DNA from: Methylobacterium frigidaeris
GTDB taxonomy: Bacteria > Pseudomonadota > Alphaproteobacteria > Rhizobiales > Beijerinckiaceae
DNA: 64,000 nt
Direction of reading: 5' to 3'
Assembly: GCF_022179185.1 (NCBI RefSeq)
Contig: NZ_BPQJ01000001.1
Coordinates: 248,001 to 312,000, forward strand
Below, piece after piece: positions 16,987 through 25,188 of the stretch. Each line of letters opens with the position of its first letter. Position 1 is the stretch's first letter. The translations under genes were made by a program, and so were the position numbers. The notes below the pieces were generated by a model, which searched no databases, was not told the DNA's origin, and worked only from the letters and a program-made list of their open reading frames with translations.

Positions 16987-19065
16987 ATGAGCGCAGCCGA
17001 CACCAAGCCGAAGGCCGGCACCAGCGAGATCGACCAGCGCAGCATCGACACGATCCGCACGCTGACGATCGATGCGGTGCAGAAGGCGAATTCGGGCCAT
17101 GCCGGCGCCCCCCTCGGGCTCGCCCCGGTCGCCTTCACCCTGTGGAACCACTACCTCCGCTACGACCCGGCGAACCCGCACTGGCCGAACCGCGACCGCT
17201 TCGTGCTCTCGGTCGGCCACGCCTCGATGCTGCTCTACAGCCTGCTCCACCTCGCAGAGGTGGCGGAGAAGGACGGGGGCAACGCCCCGGCGGTGGCACT
17301 GGAGGACCTCAAGAAGTTCCGCCAGCTCGACAGCCGCACCCCGGGCCACCCGGAATACCACTTCACCACCGGCGTCGAGGTGACCACCGGGCCCCTCGGC
17401 CAGGGCGTCGCCAATTCCGTCGGCATGGCGATGGGCGGCCGCTTCCTCGGCGAGCGCCTGGCCTACGGCGACCGGCCGCTCTTCGACTACAACGTCTACG
17501 CGATGTGCAGCGACGGCGACCTGATGGAGGGCGTCTCGGCCGAGGCCGCCTCGATCGCCGGGCATCTGCGCCTGTCGAACCTGTGCTGGATCTACGACAA
17601 CAACACGATCACCATCGAGGGCCACACCGACCTCGCCTTCAGCGAGGAGGTCGCCGCCCGATTCCTGGCCTATGGCTGGCAGGTCCTGCGCGTCGCCGAC
17701 GCCAACGACACGGTCGCGGTCTCCCACGCCGTCGAGACCTTCCTGCAATCGGGCGATCGCCCGACCCTCATCATCGTCAACTCGGTGATCGGCTACGGCG
17801 CGCCGACGAAGCAAGGCACCCCGAAGGCCCATTCGGACGCGCTCGGCCCCGACGAGGTCAAGGGCGCCAAGCGCGCCTATGGCTGGCCGGAGGATGCCGA
17901 GTTCCTGGTGCCGGACGGCGTCTACGACAATTTCCGCCAGGGCATCGGTGCCCGCGGCAAGGCCCTGCGCGAGGAGTGGCTGGCGCTGGTCGAGGAGGTG
18001 AAGGCCGGCGACGCAGGCCTGGCCAAGGATCTCGCCGCCTATCTCGCCGGCGAGCTGCCGGAGGGGTGGGACGCCGACATCCCGGTCTTCCCCACCGACG
18101 CCAAGGGCCTCGCCACCCGCGAATCCTCCGGCAAGGTGCTCAACGCGATCGCCAACCGGGTGCCGTGGGTCCTCGGCGGCTCGGCCGACCTCGCACCGTC
18201 GAACAAGACCAAGCTCGAGAACCCGGAGGCTGGCACCCTCGGGCCGTTCACCCCGGGCGGGCGCAACATCCATTTCGGCGTGCGCGAGCACGCGATGGGC
18301 TCGATCGTCAACGGCCTCGGCCTGGTCGGCCTGCGCGCCTACGGCGCCACCTTCCTGGTCTTCTCCGACTACATGCGTCCGCCGATCCGGCTCGCCGCCC
18401 TGATGGAGCTGCCGGTTTTCCACGTCTTCACGCACGACTCGATCGGCGTGGGCGAGGATGGGCCGACGCACCAGCCGGTGGAGCACATGCTGGCCCTGCG
18501 GGCGATCCCGGGCCTCGTCACCTTCCGGCCCGCCGATGCCAACGAGGTGGCGGAAGCCTACCGGGTCATCATGCAGCTCAAGCATCAGCCGGCGGTGCTG
18601 GCGCTGAGCCGTCAGCCGCTGCCGACGGTCGACCGGGAGACGTACGCCCCGGCCTCCGGCGTGGCGAAGGGCGCCTACGTGCTGGCCGGCGCCGACGAGG
18701 CGAAACCGGACGTGATCCTGATCGGCACCGGCAGCGAGGTGCAGCTCTGCCTCGGGGCCTACGAGACCCTGAAGGCCGAGGGCGTGAAGGCCCGGGTGGT
18801 GTCGATGCCGTCCTGGGACCTGTTCGAGCAGCAGGACGAGTCCTACCGCAACAGCGTGCTGCCGCCCGAGGTGACGGCGCGGGTCGCGGTCGAGCAGGGC
18901 TCGGTGATCGGCTGGGACCGATACGCCGGCAGCTCCGGCACGATCCTGGGCATGCACACCTTCGGCTCCTCGGCGCCGATCAAGGACTTGCAGACCAAGT
19001 TCGGCTTCACGCCGGAAAAGGTGCTGGAGGCCGCGCGCGCCCAGCTGGCGAAGAAGAAGGGCTGA
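16987..19065 (+). CDS. tkt: Transketolase
   Basis: 692 residues, normal family length. It transfers two-carbon units between sugar phosphates using thiamine diphosphate (pentose phosphate and, in methylotrophs or autotrophs, Calvin-type pathways). Motifs are HAGAPLGLAP near the N-terminus, the ThDP/Mg motif CSDGDLMEGVSAEAASIAGH, the central HFGVREHAMG with the catalytic Glu, and HDSIGVGEDGPTHQPVEH in the pyrimidine domain. The ATG follows the GH15 gene by 43 bp, so cotranscription is possible. Confidence 0.97.
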   Translation: MSAADTKPKAGTSEIDQRSIDTIRTLTIDAVQKANSGHAGAPLGLAPVAFTLWNHYLRYDPANPHWPNRDRFVLSVGHASMLLYSLLHLAEVAEKDGGNAPAVALEDLKKFRQLDSRTPGHPEYHFTTGVEVTTGPLGQGVANSVGMAMGGRFLGERLAYGDRPLFDYNVYAMCSDGDLMEGVSAEAASIAGHLRLSNLCWIYDNNTITIEGHTDLAFSEEVAARFLAYGWQVLRVADANDTVAVSHAVETFLQSGDRPTLIIVNSVIGYGAPTKQGTPKAHSDALGPDEVKGAKRAYGWPEDAEFLVPDGVYDNFRQGIGARGKALREEWLALVEEVKAGDAGLAKDLAAYLAGELPEGWDADIPVFPTDAKGLATRESSGKVLNAIANRVPWVLGGSADLAPSNKTKLENPEAGTLGPFTPGGRNIHFGVREHAMGSIVNGLGLVGLRAYGATFLVFSDYMRPPIRLAALMELPVFHVFTHDSIGVGEDGPTHQPVEHMLALRAIPGLVTFRPADANEVAEAYRVIMQLKHQPAVLALSRQPLPTVDRETYAPASGVAKGAYVLAGADEAKPDVILIGTGSEVQLCLGAYETLKAEGVKARVVSMPSWDLFEQQDESYRNSVLPPEVTARVAVEQGSVIGWDRYAGSSGTILGMHTFGSSAPIKDLQTKFGFTPEKVLEAARAQLAKKKG

Positions 19066-19249
19066 GGACGACGACCAGGGACGCCCGGCGGGACATCGCC
19101 GACGGGCGTCACCCCGCCCGCATCGGCCCACCGGGTCGATTGGGACAAAACGAGGCGCCGGTCTTCTATTCGGCTGGAGCGTCGCGGTCCGCCCGAGGGA
19201 AGCGACAGGGCGAAAGACCGAAAATCCCCGCATCTCCCAAGAGGCCACG

Positions 19250-19726
19250 ATGAGCCAGGCCCCCATCCCCCACGGCGAGCCCGCCCACCGCCTCGCCGCC
19301 CTCGGTCTCGCGCTGCCGCGCGTGCCCGAGCCCCGCGGGGCCTTCCTGCCGTTCTCGCGCATCGGCTCGACCCTGTGGCTCGCCGGGCAGATCTGCGAGT
19401 GGGAGGGCGAGGTGCGCTTCACCGGGCCGGTGACCGACATCGCGACGGGGCGGGAGGCGGCGCGGATCTGCGCGCTGAACCTGCTGGCCTCGTTGAGCCT
19501 CGCCCTCGACGGCGACCTCGACCGGGTGGTGCGCTGCCACCGCCTCGGCGGCTTCGTGCAGGTGAACCAGGGTTGGCCGGACGTGCCGAAGGCGGTCAAC
19601 GGCGCCTCTGACCTGATGGCGGAACTGTTCGGCGAGACCGGGCGCCACGCCCGCACGGCAATCGGCGTCGCCAGCCTGCCAGCCAATGCCAGCGTGGAGG
19701 TCGACGGGATCTTCGAGGTGAGATGA
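19250..19726 (+). CDS. RidA/YjgF-family protein
   Basis: 158 residues. The C-terminal half carries the RidA signature with the conserved arginine (HARTAIGVASLPANASVEVD) that binds the carboxylate of imine/enamine intermediates. Members deaminate reactive 2-aminoacrylate-type compounds, or act on other substrates in divergent subfamilies. This one has the extended N-terminus of the longer YjgF-like group, so its substrate may differ from RidA itself. It converges on the response-regulator gene with a 3-bp gap. Confidence 0.85.
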   Translation: MSQAPIPHGEPAHRLAALGLALPRVPEPRGAFLPFSRIGSTLWLAGQICEWEGEVRFTGPVTDIATGREAARICALNLLASLSLALDGDLDRVVRCHRLGGFVQVNQGWPDVPKAVNGASDLMAELFGETGRHARTAIGVASLPANASVEVDGIFEVR

Positions 19727-19729
19727 GGG

Positions 19730-20140
19730 TTAGCGGGCGTCGCGGCCGGTATGGTAGCCGGCCGCCTGCTCGACCAGGGTGAGGATGTCGAGGGCGCGCC
19801 AGGGCTTGGGAATGAAGGTGGCCGACATGCGCAGGTCGCTCGGCTGATCGCCGGCATCGCCGGAGGTGAGCAGCACGTGGACCCGCGGCCAGGTGACGCC
19901 GATGATCCGCGCGAGCTCGAATCCGCCGATCTGGCCCGGTGTCCGCACGTCCGAGAAGACGACGTTCACCTCGTCGCCCCGCTCGCGCAGGATGGCGAGG
20001 GCCTTCTCGGCCGTCTCGGCCTCGATGACGCGGAAGCCGGTTTCCTCCAGCAGCGTGGCCGCGAGGAAACGCTCCTCCGGTTCGTCCTCGACGACCAGGA
20101 TCACGGGCTGGGTCTTCGCGGCGGCGCTGGACTCGGTCAT
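19730..20140 (-). CDS. Single-domain response regulator (CheY-like)
   Basis: 136 residues containing only a receiver domain: acidic pair in VVEDEPEE, phospho-acceptor Asp in NVVFSDVRTPG, Thr/Ser in LLTSGD, Lys in FIPKPW. All key residues are intact, so it should be phosphorylated by a histidine kinase encoded elsewhere. It has no output domain. Such receivers in this group often relay to hybrid kinases. No partner gene is adjacent. Confidence 0.88.
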   Translation of the reverse strand: MTESSAAAKTQPVILVVEDEPEERFLAATLLEETGFRVIEAETAEKALAILRERGDEVNVVFSDVRTPGQIGGFELARIIGVTWPRVHVLLTSGDAGDQPSDLRMSATFIPKPWRALDILTLVEQAAGYHTGRDAR

Positions 20141-20207
20141 GAGCAGGGAACGAGCTTGCGGCCCACAGGTTGCATAGCTCCCGGGACCCTCTGTTCATCC
20201 TTTCCGA

Positions 20208-20241
20208 GGTGTTGCGGCAATGCAAGGCTTGCCGCAACACC
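20208..20241. terminator. 13-bp perfect hairpin between genes
   Basis: GGTGTTGCGGCAA (20208-20220) is the exact complement of TTGCCGCAACACC (20229-20241), with an 8-nt loop. It stands between the dienelactone-hydrolase-like gene (stop at 20251, minus strand) and the response regulator. Neither strand has a T-tract, so it may be a Rho-independent-like hairpin of low efficiency, an mRNA end-stabiliser or a protein-binding palindrome. Confidence 0.45.
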
Positions 20242-20250
20242 GGTGGAAAT

Positions 20251-21150
20251 TCAGGCGACGCCGTGGTCGCGGAACCACGCCAGCATCCGTCCCCAGCCCT
20301 CCTCCGCCGGCCCCTTGCGGTAGCTCGGGCGGTAATCGGCGTGGAAGCCGTGCGGCGCGTCCGGGAAGATGACGATGTCGACGGTCTTGCCCGCGGCCTT
20401 GGCGGCCTCACGGGCCTTCTCGACGTCGGCGACCGGGATGCCGGTGTCGGCGGCGCCGTAGAGGCCCAGGATCGGCGCGCGGATCTCCGGGATGACGTCG
20501 GCGGCGGTCTTCGGCTGGATGCCGGTGCGGTTGCCGCCGAAATTGCCGTACCAGGCGACGCCGGCCTTCAGGTTGGCGCTGTGGGCGGCGTAGAGCCACA
20601 CGGTGCGGCCGCCGCGGCACCAGCCGGTGATGCCGAGCTTGCCCGCATCCCCCTTGGCCTCGGCGGCGGCCCAGGCGGCGGTGGCGTCGAGGTCGCCCAT
20701 CACCTGCGCGTCCGGCGTCTTCGACACCACCTCGCGGACGATCTCCTGCACGTCGGTCATCTTCGAGACGTCGCCCTGGCGGGCGAAGAGCTCCGGCGCC
20801 ACCGCAGTGTAGCCGGCCTTGGCGAGCCGCCGGCAGATGTCCTTGATGTAGTCGTGGACTCCGAAGATCTCCTCGACCACGAGGACGATCGGGAACGGAC
20901 CGGGTCCCTGCGGCATCGCCCGGTAGGCCGGCATCGGCCCGTCGCCGACCGGGATCCGCACCTCGCCGGCGACGATGCCGGTCTCGTCCGTGCGGATCGC
21001 CTGCGCCTCGACCCGGGTGGTGGCGAGCGTCAGGCCGGTCATCAGGCTCGTCATCACGAAGCCGCGCCGCGAGAAAGGCGGGATCACCAAGCCGTCGAGC
21101 TGTTCGAGATCCTTGGATCCGCCCGCCCGCGCGTCGTCGCTCGTCGCCAT
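20251..21150 (-). CDS. Dienelactone hydrolase family protein, Tat-exported
   Basis: 299 residues, alpha/beta hydrolase of the dienelactone-hydrolase type. The nucleophile is Cys in ITGWCRGG, the base is His in DAPHGFHADYR, and the conserved Glu lies in VLVVEEIFG. Residues ~25-50 (SRRGFVMTSLMTGLTLATT) form a twin-arginine signal, so the enzyme likely works in the periplasm. The start MATSDDARAG is backed by GGAGGAG. The substrate is unknown; chlorocatechol-type dienelactone activity is not implied by the context. Confidence 0.88.
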   Translation of the reverse strand: MATSDDARAGGSKDLEQLDGLVIPPFSRRGFVMTSLMTGLTLATTRVEAQAIRTDETGIVAGEVRIPVGDGPMPAYRAMPQGPGPFPIVLVVEEIFGVHDYIKDICRRLAKAGYTAVAPELFARQGDVSKMTDVQEIVREVVSKTPDAQVMGDLDATAAWAAAEAKGDAGKLGITGWCRGGRTVWLYAAHSANLKAGVAWYGNFGGNRTGIQPKTAADVIPEIRAPILGLYGAADTGIPVADVEKAREAAKAAGKTVDIVIFPDAPHGFHADYRPSYRKGPAEEGWGRMLAWFRDHGVA

Positions 21151-21305
21151 CCCGTCTCCTCCCGTCCCAGGCGCTCTGTCGCGCCGGCGCGCGATCATGC
21201 GTGCGGAGGGCGCGGGGGCAAGCGCGAACACGTGCCGTCCATGGTCACGATCCGGTCAGGCGCGAGTCGTGAGGCCAAGAACACGCGAGGCATGAGGCCA
21301 AGAGA

Positions 21306-21335
21306 AAGGGCCGCCCGCGCGAGCGGACGGCCCTT
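21306..21335 (-). terminator. Rho-independent terminator of the annealing-protein-like gene
   Basis: The stem AAGGGCCG-n-CCGC with its complement GCGG-n-CGGCCCTT has a GCGA loop. On the minus strand it is followed by TTTCTCTT. It lies 24 bp past the stop of the 21359-22123 gene. Confidence 0.65.
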
Positions 21336-21358
21336 CTGGAGCGACGCGAATCCGGCGC

Positions 21359-22123
21359 TCACGCCACCGCGGCCTTGCGGGACTTGGCGTTGCTGCGGGC
21401 CGGCCAGCCGAGGGCGACGAGCCGGGCCTTGGCGTGCTCACGCACCTCGTCGCGCAGGCCCGGCGGCATCGCGGCAAGTGCCGCCTGCGTTTCGGGTGCG
21501 AGCATCAGGTCGGTCACCGCGTTGATCGACTGGGCCTGGTCGATGCGGGCGGTCAGATCCGCTTCCGACGAGGCGGCATCGGCGCGCGGAGCATCCTCAC
21601 CCTCGCCGGCCCGCGGGGCATCGGCGTCGTTCGCGGCCTCGGCCTCCTCCTGCCGCACCGGCTCGGGCTTGCGCGACGGGTTCGCCGCCGAGTTCGCCGC
21701 GACCAGGTCGGGCCGGCTCGCCTTGAACTCGTCGGCCTCGTCCTCGGAATAGAGCAGGCCGTGCAGGCCGGCGAGCTTGAGGATCACCCGGTCCTTGGCC
21801 CGCTTCTCCGCCATGGCGAAGACGTAGGCCGCCTGCTTGCCCGAGACGCGGTAGTTCACGCCGATCAGCGCCTCGCCGATCGACCACTCGGTACGGTCGC
21901 CGTTCGGGCCCGGCATGTGGCCGGTCACCAGGATCACCGCCTCGTCCCGCTCGGCCCGCACGATCACCGGGGCGTCGAAGCGGATGCGGGCCTGCACGGC
22001 GATCCGCTCCAGGGCCTTGTGGTAGATCACGGCGGTGCCCTGCACGCGCCAGACATTGCCGGCCAGGGGCTCGCCGTAGGTGGCGAGGATGTCCGCGATC
22101 TGCTTGTCCGTGGTTGCGCTCAT
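21359..22123 (-). CDS. Putative single-strand annealing (SSAP-like) protein, LexA-controlled
   Basis: 254 residues, not firmly recognised. The N-terminal ~140 residues alternate beta strands with a helix ending in AMAEKRAKDRVILKLAGLHG, a pattern reminiscent of Rad52/ERF-type annealing proteins, where an Ala-x3-KRA helix precedes a glycine turn. A charged, Ala/Glu-rich linker (~145-190) and a short helical C-terminal domain (ARIDQAQSINAVTDLMLAP) complete a layout common in phage annealing proteins. Residue similarity is weak, so the family is inferred. A LexA-type box lies 56 bp upstream and a terminator follows, so it is a single-gene, probably damage-induced unit divergent from the TnsA-like gene. 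Confidence 0.5.
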   Translation of the reverse strand: MSATTDKQIADILATYGEPLAGNVWRVQGTAVIYHKALERIAVQARIRFDAPVIVRAERDEAVILVTGHMPGPNGDRTEWSIGEALIGVNYRVSGKQAAYVFAMAEKRAKDRVILKLAGLHGLLYSEDEADEFKASRPDLVAANSAANPSRKPEPVRQEEAEAANDADAPRAGEGEDAPRADAASSEADLTARIDQAQSINAVTDLMLAPETQAALAAMPPGLRDEVREHAKARLVALGWPARSNAKSRKAAVA

Positions 22124-22178
22124 CTCGATCGATCTCACCTGCTGACAGCGGGCTCCGGACGGGCGGGGGAATCGGCCG

Positions 22179-22193
22179 GTTCCACGTTTGTTC
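22179..22193. promoter_or_regulatory. LexA box 1 (GTTC-N7-GTTC)
   Basis: GTTCCACGTTTGTTC is an exact match to the direct-repeat LexA site known in alphaproteobacteria. It is 56 bp upstream of the ATG of the SSAP-like gene. Confidence 0.7.
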
Positions 22194-22376
22194 TCTACCA
22201 TGCCATATGGGGATGCGCGAGCGTTTTCGCGACATCGGCACCAGAAGAAACGCCGCCGATCGATGATGTTTTGTCGCGCCCTCGCGCCATCCGGCCGCCC
22301 TGCGGAGACGATCGCGCCTCCGTAATGGCCGTGCCGTCACGGCGACGATTGGGACGGCGTTGCTCGGGGCGGACAT

Positions 22377-22391
22377 GTTCGCTAAATGTTC
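22377..22391. promoter_or_regulatory. LexA box 2 (GTTC-N7-GTTC)
   Basis: GTTCGCTAAATGTTC is an exact direct repeat, 70 bp upstream of the TnsA-like gene start. Its spacer end AAAT and trailing C match box 3. Confidence 0.72.
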
Positions 22392-22461
22392 CTAAAGAGT
22401 CACGCCCATACAACTTTGCCCTGTCGGCGGATCGGCGCCGGCCCTGGCCCCGGAGCCCCAC

Positions 22462-23142
22462 ATGAGCACCCCCGCCCTCCTCGATCCATCGACCCTGCTC
22501 GAACGGCCCGGCCAGCGCCGCAGCGCCGTGCGAAGCGCCACGCCCCGGCGCGGCGCCGTCCTCGCGCCGGCGGTGCCGCGCCCGGCCCTGGTGGCGGATT
22601 TCCTCGCCATCGCGGCCCTCGACCCGGCGGTGGAGCGCCTGCGCGCTGCTCCCGCGGCGATCCGCCTGACGCTCGGCGATACGGTGGTGGAGCACGCCGC
22701 CGATTTCGAGCAGGTGCGCGCCGACGAGCCGGGCCTGCTCGTCGACGTGGTGGCCGAAGGCGATCTCGGGCACCATCCCTTCCGCACCGCCTACGTGGCG
22801 GGCGAGCCGGTCGTGGCCGAGGATGGCCGCCGCTTCGTCATCGAGAGCGCCGCGACCCTGCGGGCCGAGCCGCGGATCTCAACCGTGCGCCTGATCATGG
22901 CCTGCCGCCGCACCTACGTCTCGGCCGGCGACCGGGTGCGGATCCTGCACCACCTCGACGAGTGCGGCACCGGCCGCCTGGTCGAGTGCGCCGCCATGGC
23001 GATCAACGCCCAGGACGGCGTCGCAGCGGTGCTGGCCCTCGCCGTCGAGGGGCTGGTGGCGGTGGATATCAGCCGCCCGATCCTGCCGGAGACGCCGGTG
23101 CGGCGGCGGGCCTTGCCGTATCCGGATCCGTTCGGGTTCTAA
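22462..23142 (+). CDS. TnsA N-terminal-like (PD-(D/E)XK-like) protein, LexA-controlled
   Basis: 226 residues. Residues ~45-105 follow the TnsA N-terminal pattern: a leading helix, LDPAVERLRAAPAAI (compare the 'd..V..~~eQP..i' motif), then HAADFEQ and LLVDVV. These last two sit where the catalytic Asp and E/D-x-K of the nuclease fold are expected. The final lysine is not evident, so activity is uncertain. A central segment (RRTYVSAGDRVRILHHLDE) is unassigned. No TnsB/TnsC is nearby, so it is not part of a Tn7-like element. The LexA box upstream suggests induction by DNA damage together with its divergent neighbour. Confidence 0.45.
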   Translation: MSTPALLDPSTLLERPGQRRSAVRSATPRRGAVLAPAVPRPALVADFLAIAALDPAVERLRAAPAAIRLTLGDTVVEHAADFEQVRADEPGLLVDVVAEGDLGHHPFRTAYVAGEPVVAEDGRRFVIESAATLRAEPRISTVRLIMACRRTYVSAGDRVRILHHLDECGTGRLVECAAMAINAQDGVAAVLALAVEGLVAVDISRPILPETPVRRRALPYPDPFGF

Positions 23143-23335
23143 GCGGCTTGACCTCGCGGCCCGATTCGCGGTTTCATCGTGGCTGGGCCGATGCAGCCCG
23201 CCGCCTGCGCCCAATCCGGGGTTCGGTGAATGCATCGTTGCGAGGCGCATCCGTCCTTCTCCCGTCCGTCGGGCGAACCGGTCAGCAAGGCAGGCACTGA
23301 TCCCACTGGTTCGCCCGCGAGCAGGGGATGGGATC

Positions 23336-24088
23336 ATGCGCACCTATCGCGACGCCAAGGCGATGGCGAAGACCCTTCGCGAGGAACTGGGCCGGCGGGG
23401 CACGGCCCTGTCCCACGGCGAGTGCCTGGAGATCGTCGCGCGCCAGTTCGGCCTCGACAATTGGAACATCCTGTCCGCCCGCCTCCCCCCTCCGCCGGAG
23501 CCGGTGCGGAGCGTGGCGCTGGTGCGGCCCGCCGGATGGATCGTCTCCGGATCGAAGCCGCACCTCTACGACATGGGCATCGATCCCGACACGGCCTATG
23601 GGGGTGGCCGGGCGGCGCTGATCCGCTGCCGCTACGCCGAGGACGATCCCGCCTATGCGGCGATGGAGAAGGGGTTCGCCACGCTGATGCAGAGCATCGC
23701 GGCCGCCCCTTTCTGCGGGCGCCGGGTCTGCCTCAGCGCCGATCTGCGGGTGCAGGACGTGGTCGGCGCCGCAACCCTGTGGCTGCGGGCCGATGCCGCG
23801 ATCGGCCGGAGCGTCGCCTTCGACAACATGGAGGAGCGGGCGGTCGACGGGCCGCTCACCGGCACGCAGGGCTGGACCGGCCGGCGCATCGTGCTCGACG
23901 TGCCGGCCGAGGCCGAGACCCTGCATTTCGGCTTCTATCTCAGGGGTAGCGGCCGGGCCTGGGCGGGCGGCTTCGCGCTGCGTGAAGCGTCCCCCGAGGA
24001 CGCGGCCACGGTGCTCGCCCGCATCCGGCCTGTGCCGATCAACCTCGATTTCGCGCAGACGGCGGAGGGGATGGCGACTTCGGGCTGA
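23336..24088 (+). CDS. Glyoxalase-superfamily-related hypothetical protein
   Basis: 250 residues. The first ~50 (RDAKAMAKTLREELGRRG...LSHGECLEIVARQFGLDNWN) form a small helical domain found as a stand-alone or fused module in Hyphomicrobiales proteins labelled glyoxalase superfamily. The rest (~55-240) is beta-rich and resembles a carbohydrate-binding jelly-roll domain seen at the end of some transcription factors (VVLDVPAEAETLHFGFYLRGSGRAW-type pattern; here IVLDVPAEAETLHFGF). No catalytic residues are recognised and no LexA box was found in its upstream gap. Function unknown. Confidence 0.6.
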   Translation: MRTYRDAKAMAKTLREELGRRGTALSHGECLEIVARQFGLDNWNILSARLPPPPEPVRSVALVRPAGWIVSGSKPHLYDMGIDPDTAYGGGRAALIRCRYAEDDPAYAAMEKGFATLMQSIAAAPFCGRRVCLSADLRVQDVVGAATLWLRADAAIGRSVAFDNMEERAVDGPLTGTQGWTGRRIVLDVPAEAETLHFGFYLRGSGRAWAGGFALREASPEDAATVLARIRPVPINLDFAQTAEGMATSG

Positions 24089-24186
24089 ACGCGTTCCCCC
24101 GCCGCGGCGTCGCCGGTTTCCTGGGGGAAAATGGCCGAGGCATAGCCCGGTCGCGTCGAAGCGATCGGGCGTCGCCCCTGGCGTCG

Positions 24187-25188
24187 TCAGGCGCCTCTCT
24201 TCGCCACCGCCGCATCGGCCAGAGACCGGATCGCCGCCCGCACCGGTTCCGGCGTCTCGTCGCGGACGAACTTCGCCTCGATCTCCTCGCGGATCAGGGC
24301 ACCGTCGTCGGTCCGCGCGAGGTCGGTCGTGGTCTCGGCCTGCAGGAGGGAGACGAAGGCGCTCTCGACCCGGCCGATCGCCTCCGGCGACGCGTCGGCG
24401 GCGACCTGACGGCCGGTGAGGTCGAACACGTCCGTGGCGTGGGGCAGGCGCTCCTCGCTGAGCGAGAGGTCGCCCGACAGCACGAAGGCAGCCGGAACGT
24501 GGGCGATCAGGTCGATCGAGCCGCGGGTGATGTTGCCCGGATTGAACCACAGCGTGTCGCCGATCCGCACCGGCGCGTGGCGCTTGTGGACGTGGCCGTT
24601 GAGGGCGAGCGCACAGCCCTGGATCGCCGCCGGCGGCACGGCGCCGGGGTAGCCGGCTCCGAATGCGAGGTCGTGATGGGTGAGCCAGATCGTGTGGTCG
24701 GCGCCCGGGAAGAACCCGCGGGCATCCGACGGGATCGCCTGCCCGAAGGGCGTGGCGCCGAGGCCGATCAGGCGCCCATCCACCCGGTACAGCGCCGCCG
24801 GGCCGGATTCCGGCACCGCGTCGAGGACGTCGCTCACCGCCAGCATCGCCAGGCTGTCGCCGTCCGACAGGCGGGTGTGGCGGATGTCGTGGTTGCCGAC
24901 ATTGGCGAGCGGGCGGTGGCGAAAGCCCTTGAGGACCCGGATCAGGCGCGACTTCAGGCTCTCGTCCGGCTCCACCGGCCGCTCGAAAAGGTCGCCAAGG
25001 AGCAGCGGCGCGAGGTCCCGCGCGTTGGCGAGCGCCACGCAATGCTCGAGCTTGGCCAGAACCGGCGCCGGCCAGTCCGGGTCCTTGCGCCGGCCGGGCC
25101 GGCGCGACGAGACGTGCGGATCGCCGATGACGAGGAGACCGGTGCACGGAACCGGCGCGGCGTCGAGCCGCTCGCGTCCGAGAATCAT
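24187..25188 (-). CDS. Mre11/SbcD-like metallophosphoesterase
   Basis: 333 residues with all calcineurin-like phosphoesterase motifs in order: GDPH (22-25), GDLFER (65-70), GNHD (98-101), THHD (170-173) and GHVH (198-201). It coordinates two metals and is a probable DNA nuclease. The start overlaps the stop of the Rad50-like gene (ATGA), so the two products are translationally coupled, as expected for a nuclease-ATPase pair. A longer open frame to 26196 exists but is the Rad50-like gene read in the wrong frame. The protein is shorter than SbcD and ends in a ~90-residue helical part (SPEAIGRVESAFVSLLQ) that could dock on the ATPase coil. Confidence 0.85.
   Translation of the reverse strand: MILGRERLDAAPVPCTGLLVIGDPHVSSRRPGRRKDPDWPAPVLAKLEHCVALANARDLAPLLLGDLFERPVEPDESLKSRLIRVLKGFRHRPLANVGNHDIRHTRLSDGDSLAMLAVSDVLDAVPESGPAALYRVDGRLIGLGATPFGQAIPSDARGFFPGADHTIWLTHHDLAFGAGYPGAVPPAAIQGCALALNGHVHKRHAPVRIGDTLWFNPGNITRGSIDLIAHVPAAFVLSGDLSLSEERLPHATDVFDLTGRQVAADASPEAIGRVESAFVSLLQAETTTDLARTDDGALIREEIEAKFVRDETPEPVRAAIRSLADAAVAKRGA

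Larger units (their letters stand above)
22124..22461. other. 338-bp divergent promoter region
   Basis: It lies between the SSAP-like gene (minus) and the TnsA-like gene (plus). No gene is supported. It holds one LexA-type box near each start codon (22179-22193 and 22377-22391). Confidence 0.6.

Noticed and set aside
22462..23142. Tn7-like transposon
   Set aside because: No TnsB, TnsC, TniQ, terminal repeats or cargo structure are near; only a TnsA-like domain is present.
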